A stretch of 63,778 nt of DNA, taken from Roseomonas acroporae. GTDB taxonomy: Bacteria > Pseudomonadota > Alphaproteobacteria > Acetobacterales > Acetobacteraceae. A program made the translations under genes and the position numbers. The stretch is taken from the NCBI RefSeq assembly GCF_023223525.1, contig NZ_JALPRX010000103.1, positions 1 through 63,778 of the forward strand, given 5' to 3'. The stretch's first letter is position 1. The number at the start of each line of letters is the position of its first letter. The notes under the pieces were generated by a model that was not told the origin of the DNA, ran no database searches, and saw only the letters and a program-made list of their open reading frames with translations. Positions 55,430-63,778 of the stretch are shown one piece after another.

Positions 55430-56512
55430 ATCCGACTAAGGCTGATCTTCGGTTGCCCTGCTGAATACAGGAGTAAAATCGTATATTTTTCTTGCTTTGG
55501 CTTTCTTTCGAAGCACGCTCGACATGTCAGTCGAACAAATTCAAATTATGTTGCTCTAAATCCAGCGTTCGAAAGTATGCCGCGCTTAGTGGCGTTAGGA
55601 TTAGTTCATCGCCCCGACCCTGAACTGTCTTCAATAAAACCTCGTAGCAATGAGAAAAATCTTCATCATTAGGCCTCAGCGAAATTTCGTGAAATAGCTC
55701 GCGACGCCCACCAATCGAAAAATCTTTCATCCTGAATGCACACACAAGGGCATCAATGCGCTCGCCGGGCGCTACTTTCTCCTGGATATTCCCATGAATG
55801 CGTTTCATTAAAGCATGAACAACTTGCGGAATCACTCCAGGGATATTATCCATGATCAAAAGAATAATTCCGTAAGCGTTAGGCACACCCAACCTTGCTC
55901 GACTCCAGGCAATCTGTTTGGGAGCTTTTTGAACTCCCCGCTTCATTCCGTCAGTGAATTTCGCTAGCAATTTTCTGTATCTTTTCTTCTCCTCAACAGA
56001 CATGAGGCGCCAGAGAACATCAGGAGGCGCGCCGTACTTCTTATCTATTTCACCAAAAAAATTTTCTATTGCTTTTCCCTTCTCATTCAGCTCTCGAGAT
56101 GGCCGTATTGACTTTTGTTCTATAATGCACGCCCTGGACAAAAATACGTAGTCCGCCTTTAATTTTTTGTGGACCTCTGGAAGAACTATGTCTAGGGACT
56201 CGAAGTTTGGAAGATTTCTTATCCTGTCCTCCAGAAAATCCACAAAAGGTGGATCCGTACTATTTGTTCCCATTCTGGCTTTACTCCCCACCAAACACCC
56301 CAAAAATCCTGGTGGCTATGGAACATAGCGCTGCCCATCTCGGCGCTACACGATATGATATCAAGTCGTTAGCCTTGCAGCAAGTGACAGCAGACAGATG
56401 TAGTAAGCAGTATCGATCACTGCGGTTATTCGGGACAAGATAACGAGACTTATTTCCAGCCCAAAAAGGTCGAAATCTCAATACCTCCCCAGAAGATCAT
56501 TCGGAGTGACCA
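55430..56512. other. AT-rich island, probably acquired
   Basis: Between aspS and the glycosyltransferase-like gene, base composition drops abruptly to AT-rich and returns to high GC at about 56513. It holds one convincing gene (55527-56273). The flanks 55430-55526 and 56274-56512 show no repeat, integrase or tRNA scar, only weak short frames. The contrast indicates recent horizontal origin. Confidence 0.7.
55527..56273 (-). CDS. Nuclease-like protein of unknown function in the AT-rich island
   Basis: A 248-residue frame with GGGGAG 10 nt before the ATG at 56273; a TTG at 56303 is less likely. Codon use is AT-rich, unlike all neighbours. Residues about 35-65 contain KADYVFLSRACIIEQKSI, resembling the D-X(n)-E-X-K core of PD-(D/E)XK nucleases. 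The rest is mixed helix and strand with many lysines. I do not recognise a family. A lone AT-rich nuclease-like gene could be a defence gene or a restriction relic, but the motif match is visual only. Confidence 0.6.
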   Translation of the reverse strand: MGTNSTDPPFVDFLEDRIRNLPNFESLDIVLPEVHKKLKADYVFLSRACIIEQKSIRPSRELNEKGKAIENFFGEIDKKYGAPPDVLWRLMSVEEKKRYRKLLAKFTDGMKRGVQKAPKQIAWSRARLGVPNAYGIILLIMDNIPGVIPQVVHALMKRIHGNIQEKVAPGERIDALVCAFRMKDFSIGGRRELFHEISLRPNDEDFSHCYEVLLKTVQGRGDELILTPLSAAYFRTLDLEQHNLNLFD

Positions 56513-57283
56513 TTAAATTGCTTCTTTAGCCTGCTGCGGCGCCACCGACCCGAACCGCGCCGCCGGATCGCCGGCGAAATCGTGCAGGCCGATATGCGTC
56601 AGCGCCCCGGCGGTGTCGAGCCAGACCTGGCCGCCGATCGCGCGCCAGCGCCGGCAGAAGGTGTAGTCCTCGCTGAGATAGGTGCCGTCCGCGTCGATGC
56701 TGCCGTCGAACAGCGCGTACTGGTGCGGGCTCGCGCCGGCCGGCGCCGGATGGGCGTGGATGGCGCGGTAGCGCGTCTCCGGATAGGCCGCGGCCATGCG
56801 CTCCAGCGCGGCGCGGCGGATCAGCATGAAGCCGGTGCCGGCATAGGTGGCGGTGACGAAGTCCCCGTCCCGCTCCAGTGCCGCCCCCTCGCAGGGCGCG
56901 CCGACATAGAGCAGGCCGGCCGTCGCCGGGTCCTCGCCGCGCGACCGCTCGCGGTCGGCGCGCGCCCAGTCGAACACCTTCAGCGGGTACATGCCGGCCA
57001 CCACGTCCCGCCCGGCGGCGAGCAGGCGGTCCACCTGTTCGGGCCGGAAGGCGATGTCGGCATCGATGAACAACAGGTGGGTGGCTTCCGGCGTGTCGAG
57101 GAAGCGCGCCACCAGCGTGTTGCGGCTGCGGGTGATGAGGGAATCGTGGCCCAGCAGATGCAGGTTCAGCGCGTAGCGGCCCGCCGCGTGCTGCACCAGC
57201 CGCAGCACCGACAGCATGTAGCCCTGGTGCACCATCGCCCCGAAGCATGGCGTGGCGATGACGATGCAGGGTTGCGCGCCCAT
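56513..57283 (-). CDS. Glycosyltransferase-fold (GT-A-like) protein
   Basis: A 256-residue protein with the GT-A-like elements IVIATPCFGAMVHQGYM at the start, HDSLITRSRNTLVARFLD, then FIDADIAFRPEQVDRLL, a DXD-type nucleotide-sugar motif. Later YLSEDYTFCRRWRAIGG fits the acceptor half. Related proteins act on cell-surface polysaccharide or methyl-transfer-linked glycans. The ATG at 57283 follows GGGAG; a start at 57313 would add 10 residues. It is divergent from the aspartate dehydrogenase gene. The sugar is unknown. Confidence 0.78.
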   Translation of the reverse strand: MGAQPCIVIATPCFGAMVHQGYMLSVLRLVQHAAGRYALNLHLLGHDSLITRSRNTLVARFLDTPEATHLLFIDADIAFRPEQVDRLLAAGRDVVAGMYPLKVFDWARADRERSRGEDPATAGLLYVGAPCEGAALERDGDFVTATYAGTGFMLIRRAALERMAAAYPETRYRAIHAHPAPAGASPHQYALFDGSIDADGTYLSEDYTFCRRWRAIGGQVWLDTAGALTHIGLHDFAGDPAARFGSVAPQQAKEAI

Positions 57284-57512
57284 TCTGGGCTCCCTCTTCC
57301 TGTCCGCCGGCAATATGCAACCGCATTTGTTTCCGGAAGGTTCGCGGCCCTGTTCACCGGCGCCGGGCGCGCGCTACCTGGGGCGTCCGGAGCGGCCGCC
57401 GCCCGGCCGCGTCAGGCGGCGGCCGCTCCGGCCTCTTTCCGCGCATTTCCGGGCCGCCGGGCGGGTTACGCCCGGCCTGGAGATGCTCAACCCCCAAAGG
57501 AAGTGGACAGGC

Positions 57513-58325
57513 ATGGCGACGGCACTGCGGGTCGGGATCGGCGGACTCGGGGCGATCGGGCTGCAACTGGCGAAGGCGCTGGACGCGGGGGTGGAGGGGC
57601 TGACCCTCGTCGCCGTGTCGGCGCGCGACCGCGACAAGGCGGCGCGCAACCTGGCCGGCTTCCGCAAGCCGCCGGCGCTGGTGGGTCTCGGCGAGCTGGC
57701 CGAGCACGCGGACATCGTGGTGGAGGCGGCGCCGGCCGCGGTGTTCGAGGAGATCGCGAAGCCCGCCATCGCGCGCGGGCGCATCCTCGTCTGCGCCTCG
57801 GCCGGGGCGCTGCTGCCGCGCATGGCGCTGGTGGACGAGGCGCGGCGCACCGGCGCGCGCATCATCGTGCCGACCGGCGCGCTGCTCGGGCTGGACGCGG
57901 TGCGGGCGGCGGCCGAGGGGCCGGTCGCCAGCGTCACCATCGAGACGCGCAAGCCGCCGGCCGGGCTCGCGGGCGCGCCCTACCTGGTGCGGAACGGGAT
58001 CGAGGTGGCGGGTCTGACCGAGCCGCGCCGCGTCTTCGCCGGCAACGCCTTCGAGGCGGCGCAGGGCTTCCCGGCCAACGTCAACGTCGCCGCCGCGCTG
58101 GCGCTCGCCGGCATCGGGCCGGAGCGCACCACTGTCGAGATCTGGGCCGACCCGGGCAAGGTGCGCAACACCCACACCATCCGGGTGGAGGCGGATTCGG
58201 CGCGGCTGACCATGACGATCGAGAACGTGCCGACCGAGGAGAACCCGAAGACCGGCAAGATCACCGCGGCCTCGATCCTGGCCTGCCTGCGCGGGCTGAC
58301 CGCGACGCTGAAGGTGGGAAGCTGA
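57513..58325 (+). CDS. L-aspartate dehydrogenase (DUF108 family)
   Basis: A 270-residue NAD(P)-dependent dehydrogenase: Rossmann start LRVGIGGLGAIGLQLAKALD, HADIVVEAAPAAVFEEIAK and RGRILVCASAGALLPR, then the DUF108 C-terminal GAPYLVRNGIEV and NAFEAAQGFPANVNVAAALA. These enzymes interconvert L-aspartate and iminoaspartate or oxaloacetate and can feed NAD synthesis. No nad genes are adjacent. AAAGGAAG precedes the ATG; an ATG at 57483 would add 10 residues. Confidence 0.88.
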   Translation: MATALRVGIGGLGAIGLQLAKALDAGVEGLTLVAVSARDRDKAARNLAGFRKPPALVGLGELAEHADIVVEAAPAAVFEEIAKPAIARGRILVCASAGALLPRMALVDEARRTGARIIVPTGALLGLDAVRAAAEGPVASVTIETRKPPAGLAGAPYLVRNGIEVAGLTEPRRVFAGNAFEAAQGFPANVNVAAALALAGIGPERTTVEIWADPGKVRNTHTIRVEADSARLTMTIENVPTEENPKTGKITAASILACLRGLTATLKVGS

Positions 58326-58464
58326 GGGAGGGCGGGGCCGCGGCCCCGCCATCGCCTCTCCGCCCTCGGCCGCCCCCGCCCTCGGCCGCCCGGCGGCCGA
58401 ACCCGCCCCGTCCCGGCGCGGGCCACGCGGCGCCGCGACGGGCCGGGCTTCTCCGCCGCCCGTC

Positions 58465-59016
58465 TCAGCCGTCCATCCGGCCGTCCTGGGGCGGCAGCAT
58501 CCGGTCGAGCGTGCCGTCGCGGCGGACCGCCACGTGCCAGGCGGTGCCGGCGAGGTGCAGGAGCACCAGCCCGTAGACCGCGAACTGCCCGGCGACGTGG
58601 ATCCGGTTGCCGATCACCCCGAGCGCGTCGTTCCTCGGCAGGCCCGGCAGGGAGAAGAGATCGAGGAACGGCACCGGCCGGCCGTTCCCGGCCATCAGGT
58701 AGCCGGTCGCCGGCATCACCAGCAGCACCGCGTAGAGCAGCCAGTGGGTGACCCGCGCGACGGCCCGCAGCGCGGGGCCCTCGGTGCGCGGCGGGGGCGG
58801 CGGCGGGTGGGCGAAGCGCCACGTCACCCGCGCGATCACCAGCAGGAAGATCATGATGCCGAAGGATTCGTGCATCAGGTACCAGAACACCCGCACCGGG
58901 CCTTCCGGGAAGTTCTCCGCCACCCAGACGAAGGGCAGCATGAGGAAGAGCAGGAAGGTGGTGACCCAGTGGAGGAGTTGCGCCACCCCGTCGTAACGCC
59001 CGGTCCCGTCCGCCAT
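58465..59016 (-). CDS. Cytochrome b561-type membrane protein
   Basis: A 183-residue four-helix heme-b protein. Likely heme ligands lie in QLLHWVTTF (H16), YLMHESFG (H49), RVTHWLLY and LLHLAGTAWHV. The proline loop PPPPPPRTEGPAL links helices 2 and 3. The family passes electrons across the inner membrane to quinones or cytochromes. It is transcribed alone, with repeat copy G just upstream of its start and possibly overlapping its promoter. Confidence 0.9.
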   Translation of the reverse strand: MADGTGRYDGVAQLLHWVTTFLLFLMLPFVWVAENFPEGPVRVFWYLMHESFGIMIFLLVIARVTWRFAHPPPPPPRTEGPALRAVARVTHWLLYAVLLVMPATGYLMAGNGRPVPFLDLFSLPGLPRNDALGVIGNRIHVAGQFAVYGLVLLHLAGTAWHVAVRRDGTLDRMLPPQDGRMDG

Positions 59017-59048
59017 GCCGCCGACCCCCGCCCTGCCCCGCGCCTGGA

Positions 59049-59151
59049 GCATTTTCAAGCCGGGCGCACTCACCCGGCGACCCGGAAGATGCGAGAAACC
59101 AGAAAGCTGGAGCCGTTCCGGCCTGATACGGCCAGGCCGGGGCGGCTCCAG
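59049..59151 (+). repeat. Interspersed repeat copy G (M1 and M2, GC-drifted)
   Basis: M1 at 59049-59092 (GCATTTTC left, GGAAGATGC right) and M2 at 59107-59151 (CTGGAGCCGTTCC left, GGCGGCTCCAG right). The CTAG of other copies is changed to CTGG/CCAG. It lies upstream of the cytochrome b561 start. It is more diverged than copies D and F and so probably older. Confidence 0.85.
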
Positions 59152-59252
59152 CATGGGGTCGTCGCGGCGGACCGCCAGGGCTTCTCCCCATGGCCGGGCC
59201 GCCGCGCCCCGCCCCGCCGCCCCGGCCATGAGGGGGCCGGCGGGGCGCGGCG

Positions 59253-60695
59253 TCAGGCCGCCGCCACCGGGCCCGCCAGCGGCGCCGGGTGCGGGTGCTC
59301 GGCGAAGAAGCGCAGCATCTCGCGCGTCGCGTCCGGTCCGCGCGGGTCGGTGAAGGAACCCTCCGGCCGGCCGCCCGACCAGGCATGGCCGGCGCCGTGG
59401 ATCACCCACTGCTCCGCCACCGACCGCCCCGACGCGTCGGCCAGGGTCGTGCGGCTCCAGGCGCGGCCGCCGGGGGCTTCGCCGCGCTCCGTCCGCTCGC
59501 GCAGCACGGCGCCGCGCGTCGCCTGCGCCAGCACGTCGTCGCCGTTGCGCGCGCTCACCGTGCCGTCGCGGTCGCCGTGGAAGACGATGGTCGGCACGAG
59601 GCGGTCCGTCGCGTCCGGGCCCCCCGGCCGGTCGCGCAGGCGGGTACCCGCCCCCTGGCGCATCGCCAGCATGGCCGAGGCCAGGTCCTGCGCCGCGCCG
59701 CAGGCGAGGCCGGAATGCACCCCGGCCGCCGCGTACAGGTCGGGATAGGCCTCGGCCATGATCGCCGCCTTGGCGCCGCCCGCGGAGAGGCCGGCGACGT
59801 AGACGCGGTGCGGGTCCACGTCGTGGTCGCGCATCACCTGGCGCGTCATGCCGGCGATGATCGCGGGCTCGCCCTGGTCGCGCCGCTGGTCGGCGGCGCT
59901 GTACCACTTCCAGCAGCGCTGCGGCTGCGCGCTGGCGGGCTGGCCGGGATAGAGCACGAGGAAGCCGTCCCTCTCGGCGGCGTCGTTCATGCCGGTGCCC
60001 CTGGCGAAGTCCTCGGGGGACTGGGTGCAGCCGTGCAGCATCACCACCAGCGGCAGCCGGCGACCCGGGGCGTGGCCGGAAGGCAGGTAGAGCCGGTAGG
60101 GCCGGCTGCCCGCGGCGTTGGCGTAGGTGCCGGCGAGGAAGCGGCCGGCGGCGGGCCGGTCCTCGGCGCCGGGGCGCGGCGCGGCGGCGGGCCGGGGCTG
60201 CGGCTGGGCGTGGGGACGGGGCGGCGGCGGGTCCGGCGGAGCCTGCCGGGGAGAGGCCGGGTCCGGGAACAGGCGCTCTCGCAGCTCGGCCGGGACGAAG
60301 CGCGTCCAGCTCGCCTGGCCCGAACTCACCTGGCCCGAACTCACCTGGCCCGAACCCGCCTGGCCCATCGGGCCCTGCCCGGCCGACGCGGCGCCGGAGC
60401 CGGTCGTCCAGGGCGTGTCGGGCAGGACCGAGCGGACGAGGCCGCGCAGCTCGCCGGGCACGTAGCGCAGCCAGGCGGGGCCGTCCGTGGCCGGCTCGTC
60501 CGGCGTCGTGGTCCCGCCAGCCCGGGACGATGCCCCAGGGGATGCGCCGGGGGATGGATTGGGGGATGCCCCCGGGGATGCCCCCGGGGATGCGCTGGGG
60601 GACGCGCCGCCGAGTCGCTGGCGCAGGATCTCGGTCGCCGCGGCGAGGCGGGCGGCGATGCCGTCCGGGGCCTGGCGGTGGGAAGGGTTGCTCAT
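59253..60695 (-). CDS. PHB depolymerase-family esterase (PhaZ/LpqC-like)
   Basis: A 480-residue protein with a 190-residue N-terminal region and a C-terminal alpha/beta-hydrolase. The catalytic part has VVMLHGCTQSPEDFA, the lipase box GLSAGG (S304), HGDRDGTVSARNGDD and GAGHAWSGGRPEG (His). The N-terminal region duplicates an 11-residue motif, WLRYVPGELRG (about 76) and WTRFVPAELRE (about 130), joined by SGQVSSGQVSSGQAS and preceded by a PSASPGASPGASP linker. No signal peptide is seen, so it may act on intracellular polyhydroxybutyrate or as a general esterase. It is downstream of a CopG-type gene. Confidence 0.87.
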   Translation of the reverse strand: MSNPSHRQAPDGIAARLAAATEILRQRLGGASPSASPGASPGASPNPSPGASPGASSRAGGTTTPDEPATDGPAWLRYVPGELRGLVRSVLPDTPWTTGSGAASAGQGPMGQAGSGQVSSGQVSSGQASWTRFVPAELRERLFPDPASPRQAPPDPPPPRPHAQPQPRPAAAPRPGAEDRPAAGRFLAGTYANAAGSRPYRLYLPSGHAPGRRLPLVVMLHGCTQSPEDFARGTGMNDAAERDGFLVLYPGQPASAQPQRCWKWYSAADQRRDQGEPAIIAGMTRQVMRDHDVDPHRVYVAGLSAGGAKAAIMAEAYPDLYAAAGVHSGLACGAAQDLASAMLAMRQGAGTRLRDRPGGPDATDRLVPTIVFHGDRDGTVSARNGDDVLAQATRGAVLRERTERGEAPGGRAWSRTTLADASGRSVAEQWVIHGAGHAWSGGRPEGSFTDPRGPDATREMLRFFAEHPHPAPLAGPVAAA

Positions 60696-60838
60696 GGGTC
60701 TCGGCCTGCTGGAGGGGAGCCGCCCGGACATGCCGGTCCGGCTTCCGGGCTGGGGGGTGCCGTCTGGGGTCGCGATCCGGGATCGCGGGGGATTCAGGGA
60801 CGGGCCGGGGCACGGGAAGGCCGGGCGCCGTCGGGCGT

Positions 60839-62544
<1,706 letters not shown>

Positions 62545-62547
62545 CGC

Positions 62548-63582
62548 ATGGCGCCCTCGCCGCGGCGTATCCTCGTCACCGGCGCCGGCGGCTTCGTCGG
62601 CCGCCACCTGCTGCCGGCGCTGCGCGCGGCCTTTCCGGCGGCGACGCTGATCGGCACGCAGCGGGGCGCTGCGCCGTCGTCCGGCGCGGGGATGGAAGGG
62701 GCGCCGTTCGGCGCGGGCGTGGAGGAGGCGCCGCCTCCGGGCGGCGGCCCGGACGCGGTGCGCCCGCTCGACCTGCTCGACGCGCCCGGGATGGAGGCGC
62801 TGGTGGCGGAGCTGCGGCCGGACGCGGTCGTGCACCTGGCCGCCCAGGCGGCCGTGCCGGCCTCCTTCGCCGATCCGGCCGCGACCTGGCGGGCGAATTT
62901 GTTCGGCACGCTGTCGCTGGCGGAGTCGGTGCTGCGGCACGCGCCGGACTGCCGCTTCGTGCTCGCCTCCTCGGCGGAGGCCTACGGCCTCTCCTTCCGG
63001 CGGCCCGCGCCGCTGGACGAGGAGGCGCCGATGATGCCGGCCAACCCCTACGCCGCCTCCAAGGCCGCCGCGGACCTCGCCATCGGCGAGATGGCGCTGC
63101 GGGGGCTCAACGCGGTGCGGCTGCGCGCCTTCAACCACACCGGGCCTGGACAGTCGGCGGGCTTCGTGGTGTCGGCCTTCGCGCGGCAGCTCGCGCGCAT
63201 GGAGGCCGGGCTGCAGGCGCCGGAGCTGCGCGTCGGCGCGCTGGACCGCTGGCGCGACTTCCTCGACGTCCGCGATGTCTGCGACGCCTATGTCGCGGCG
63301 CTGGGGGCCGAGGTGGCGCCGGGCACGGTGCTCAACATCGCCTCCGGCACGCCGCGCCGGATCGGCGACGTGCTGGAGGCGCTGATCGCGCGGACCGGGC
63401 TGACGCCGCGCGTCGAGGTGGAGGCGGCGCGGCTGCGTCCGACCGATGTGGAGCGGGTGGTGGGCGATTCCGGGCGCGCGCGGGCGATGCTCGGCTGGTC
63501 GCCGGTGCTGCCCTGGGACACGACCCTGGACGACGTGATGGCGGACTGGCGGTACCGGGTCGGCGTGGCCGCGGAGGCGTAG
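62548..63582 (+). CDS. rmd: GDP-6-deoxy-D-mannose reductase-like NAD-dependent epimerase/dehydratase
   Basis: A 344-residue SDR. ILVTGAGGFVGRHLLPAL binds the cofactor; VVHLAAQAAVPASFADP, SSAEAYGLSF and YAASK hold the catalytic residues; FNHTGPGQSAGFVVSAFA and RWRDFLDVRDV match GDP-4-keto-6-deoxymannose reductases. Directly after gmd it should make GDP-D-rhamnose, a precursor of surface polysaccharide. An insert of about 30 Gly/Ala/Pro-rich residues (about 42-68) interrupts the usual second beta-alpha unit. Confidence 0.88.
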   Translation: MAPSPRRILVTGAGGFVGRHLLPALRAAFPAATLIGTQRGAAPSSGAGMEGAPFGAGVEEAPPPGGGPDAVRPLDLLDAPGMEALVAELRPDAVVHLAAQAAVPASFADPAATWRANLFGTLSLAESVLRHAPDCRFVLASSAEAYGLSFRRPAPLDEEAPMMPANPYAASKAAADLAIGEMALRGLNAVRLRAFNHTGPGQSAGFVVSAFARQLARMEAGLQAPELRVGALDRWRDFLDVRDVCDAYVAALGAEVAPGTVLNIASGTPRRIGDVLEALIARTGLTPRVEVEAARLRPTDVERVVGDSGRARAMLGWSPVLPWDTTLDDVMADWRYRVGVAAEA

Positions 63583-63739
63583 GGCCCGCCGCGCGGTGGC
63601 GCTTCGGGTGCTGCCGGCGCGGGGCGACGAGCCAGCCCGACGCGGGGCGCGACCATCGGATGTGCCGCGCGAACGCGCTTCGCCCGATCGGCGCCCTGCG
63701 CTGACCGGGTGGATGGTGGCGTGTCGTATCCGGGAAATC

Positions 63740-63778
63740 TGGATGCGGGGGCTGGATTTGAACCAGCGACCTTCAGGT
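63740..63778 (-). tRNA. 3' half of a tRNA, probably initiator tRNA-Met (window edge)
   Basis: On the minus strand the sequence reads the 3' anticodon stem CCTGAAGG, the T-arm GCTGGTTCAAATCCAGC, the acceptor CCCCGCA, T and CCA. Acceptor and anticodon-stem sequences match bacterial initiator tRNA-Met, where the first pair is mismatched. The anticodon itself lies beyond the window, so identity is inferred. The CCA end appears encoded, and the discriminator base reads T. Confidence 0.8.

Noticed and set aside
56274-56481. A second gene in the AT-rich island (frames of 66 and 78 codons)
   Set aside because: No ribosome site, and the frames overlap on opposite strands; AT-rich noncoding DNA explains them.
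7592-59151. M1/M2 palindromes as ordinary Rho-independent terminators
   Set aside because: They lack a following T-run, share one sequence family regardless of neighbouring gene, and some lie upstream of genes; a mobile or REP-like repeat fits better.

Overview
The window is very GC-rich DNA from an alphaproteobacterium. Dense operons, many Bug/TctC- and TauA-type binding proteins, hydantoinase pairs, methylcitrate-cycle genes, EipB and a GDP-rhamnose locus point to Acetobacteraceae, most like Roseomonas. That placement is inferred from gene content only. Two stretches are AT-rich by comparison: about 50.6-50.8 kb and about 55.4-56.5 kb.

Layout. 0-7.6 kb: a TctC-type binding protein, a pyruvate-dehydrogenase-E1-like TPP enzyme and an aconitase, divergent from a FadR-type GntR regulator with a clear operator between them, then a cupin. 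8.0-9.5 kb: a small secreted GGGDN-repeat protein set among interspersed repeats. 9.5-14.2 kb: a sulfonate-type ABC importer with two permeases and a TauD-like dioxygenase. 14.4-20.2 kb: an FAD/NAD(P) protein, a CitE-like lyase, prpC and prpD. 20.5-31.3 kb: an amino-acid-type binding protein; a hyuA-hyuB-aminotransferase-dipeptidase operon; and, divergently, a hydroxyisobutyrate-dehydrogenase-like enzyme, a YciI protein and a maleylacetate reductase. 31.7-39.0 kb: a frameshifted MocR regulator, tauCBA on the minus strand, and a divergent SnoaL / FAD-oxidase / TauE-SafE operon. Identical 10-bp sites sit in front of both arms, which suggests one regulated aminosulfonate-type uptake, oxidation and export unit. 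39.0-43.2 kb: a deletion scar joining two unrelated genes, then a second hyuB-hyuA pair. 43.4-50.6 kb: a ScfR-like regulator, DoxX, a lipoprotein, a monooxygenase-fold protein, a HerA-like ATPase and two tiny overlapping genes. 50.8-55.3 kb: a UxaA-type dehydratase, EipB and AspS. 55.4-56.5 kb: an AT-rich island with one nuclease-like gene. 56.5-63.6 kb: a glycosyltransferase-fold protein, L-aspartate dehydrogenase, cytochrome b561, a PHB-depolymerase-type esterase with a CopG-type regulator and its operator, and gmd-rmd. The window ends inside a minus-strand tRNA, probably initiator tRNA-Met.

The most unusual feature is not one gene. It is a family of modular palindromic repeats (called M1, M2 and M3 here) bounded by CTAG. 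Several copies abut or supply the stop codon of the neighbouring gene. There are also repeated short duplications of gene 3' ends that include the stop codon. Both suggest mobile palindromes and slippage acting at gene ends in this genome.
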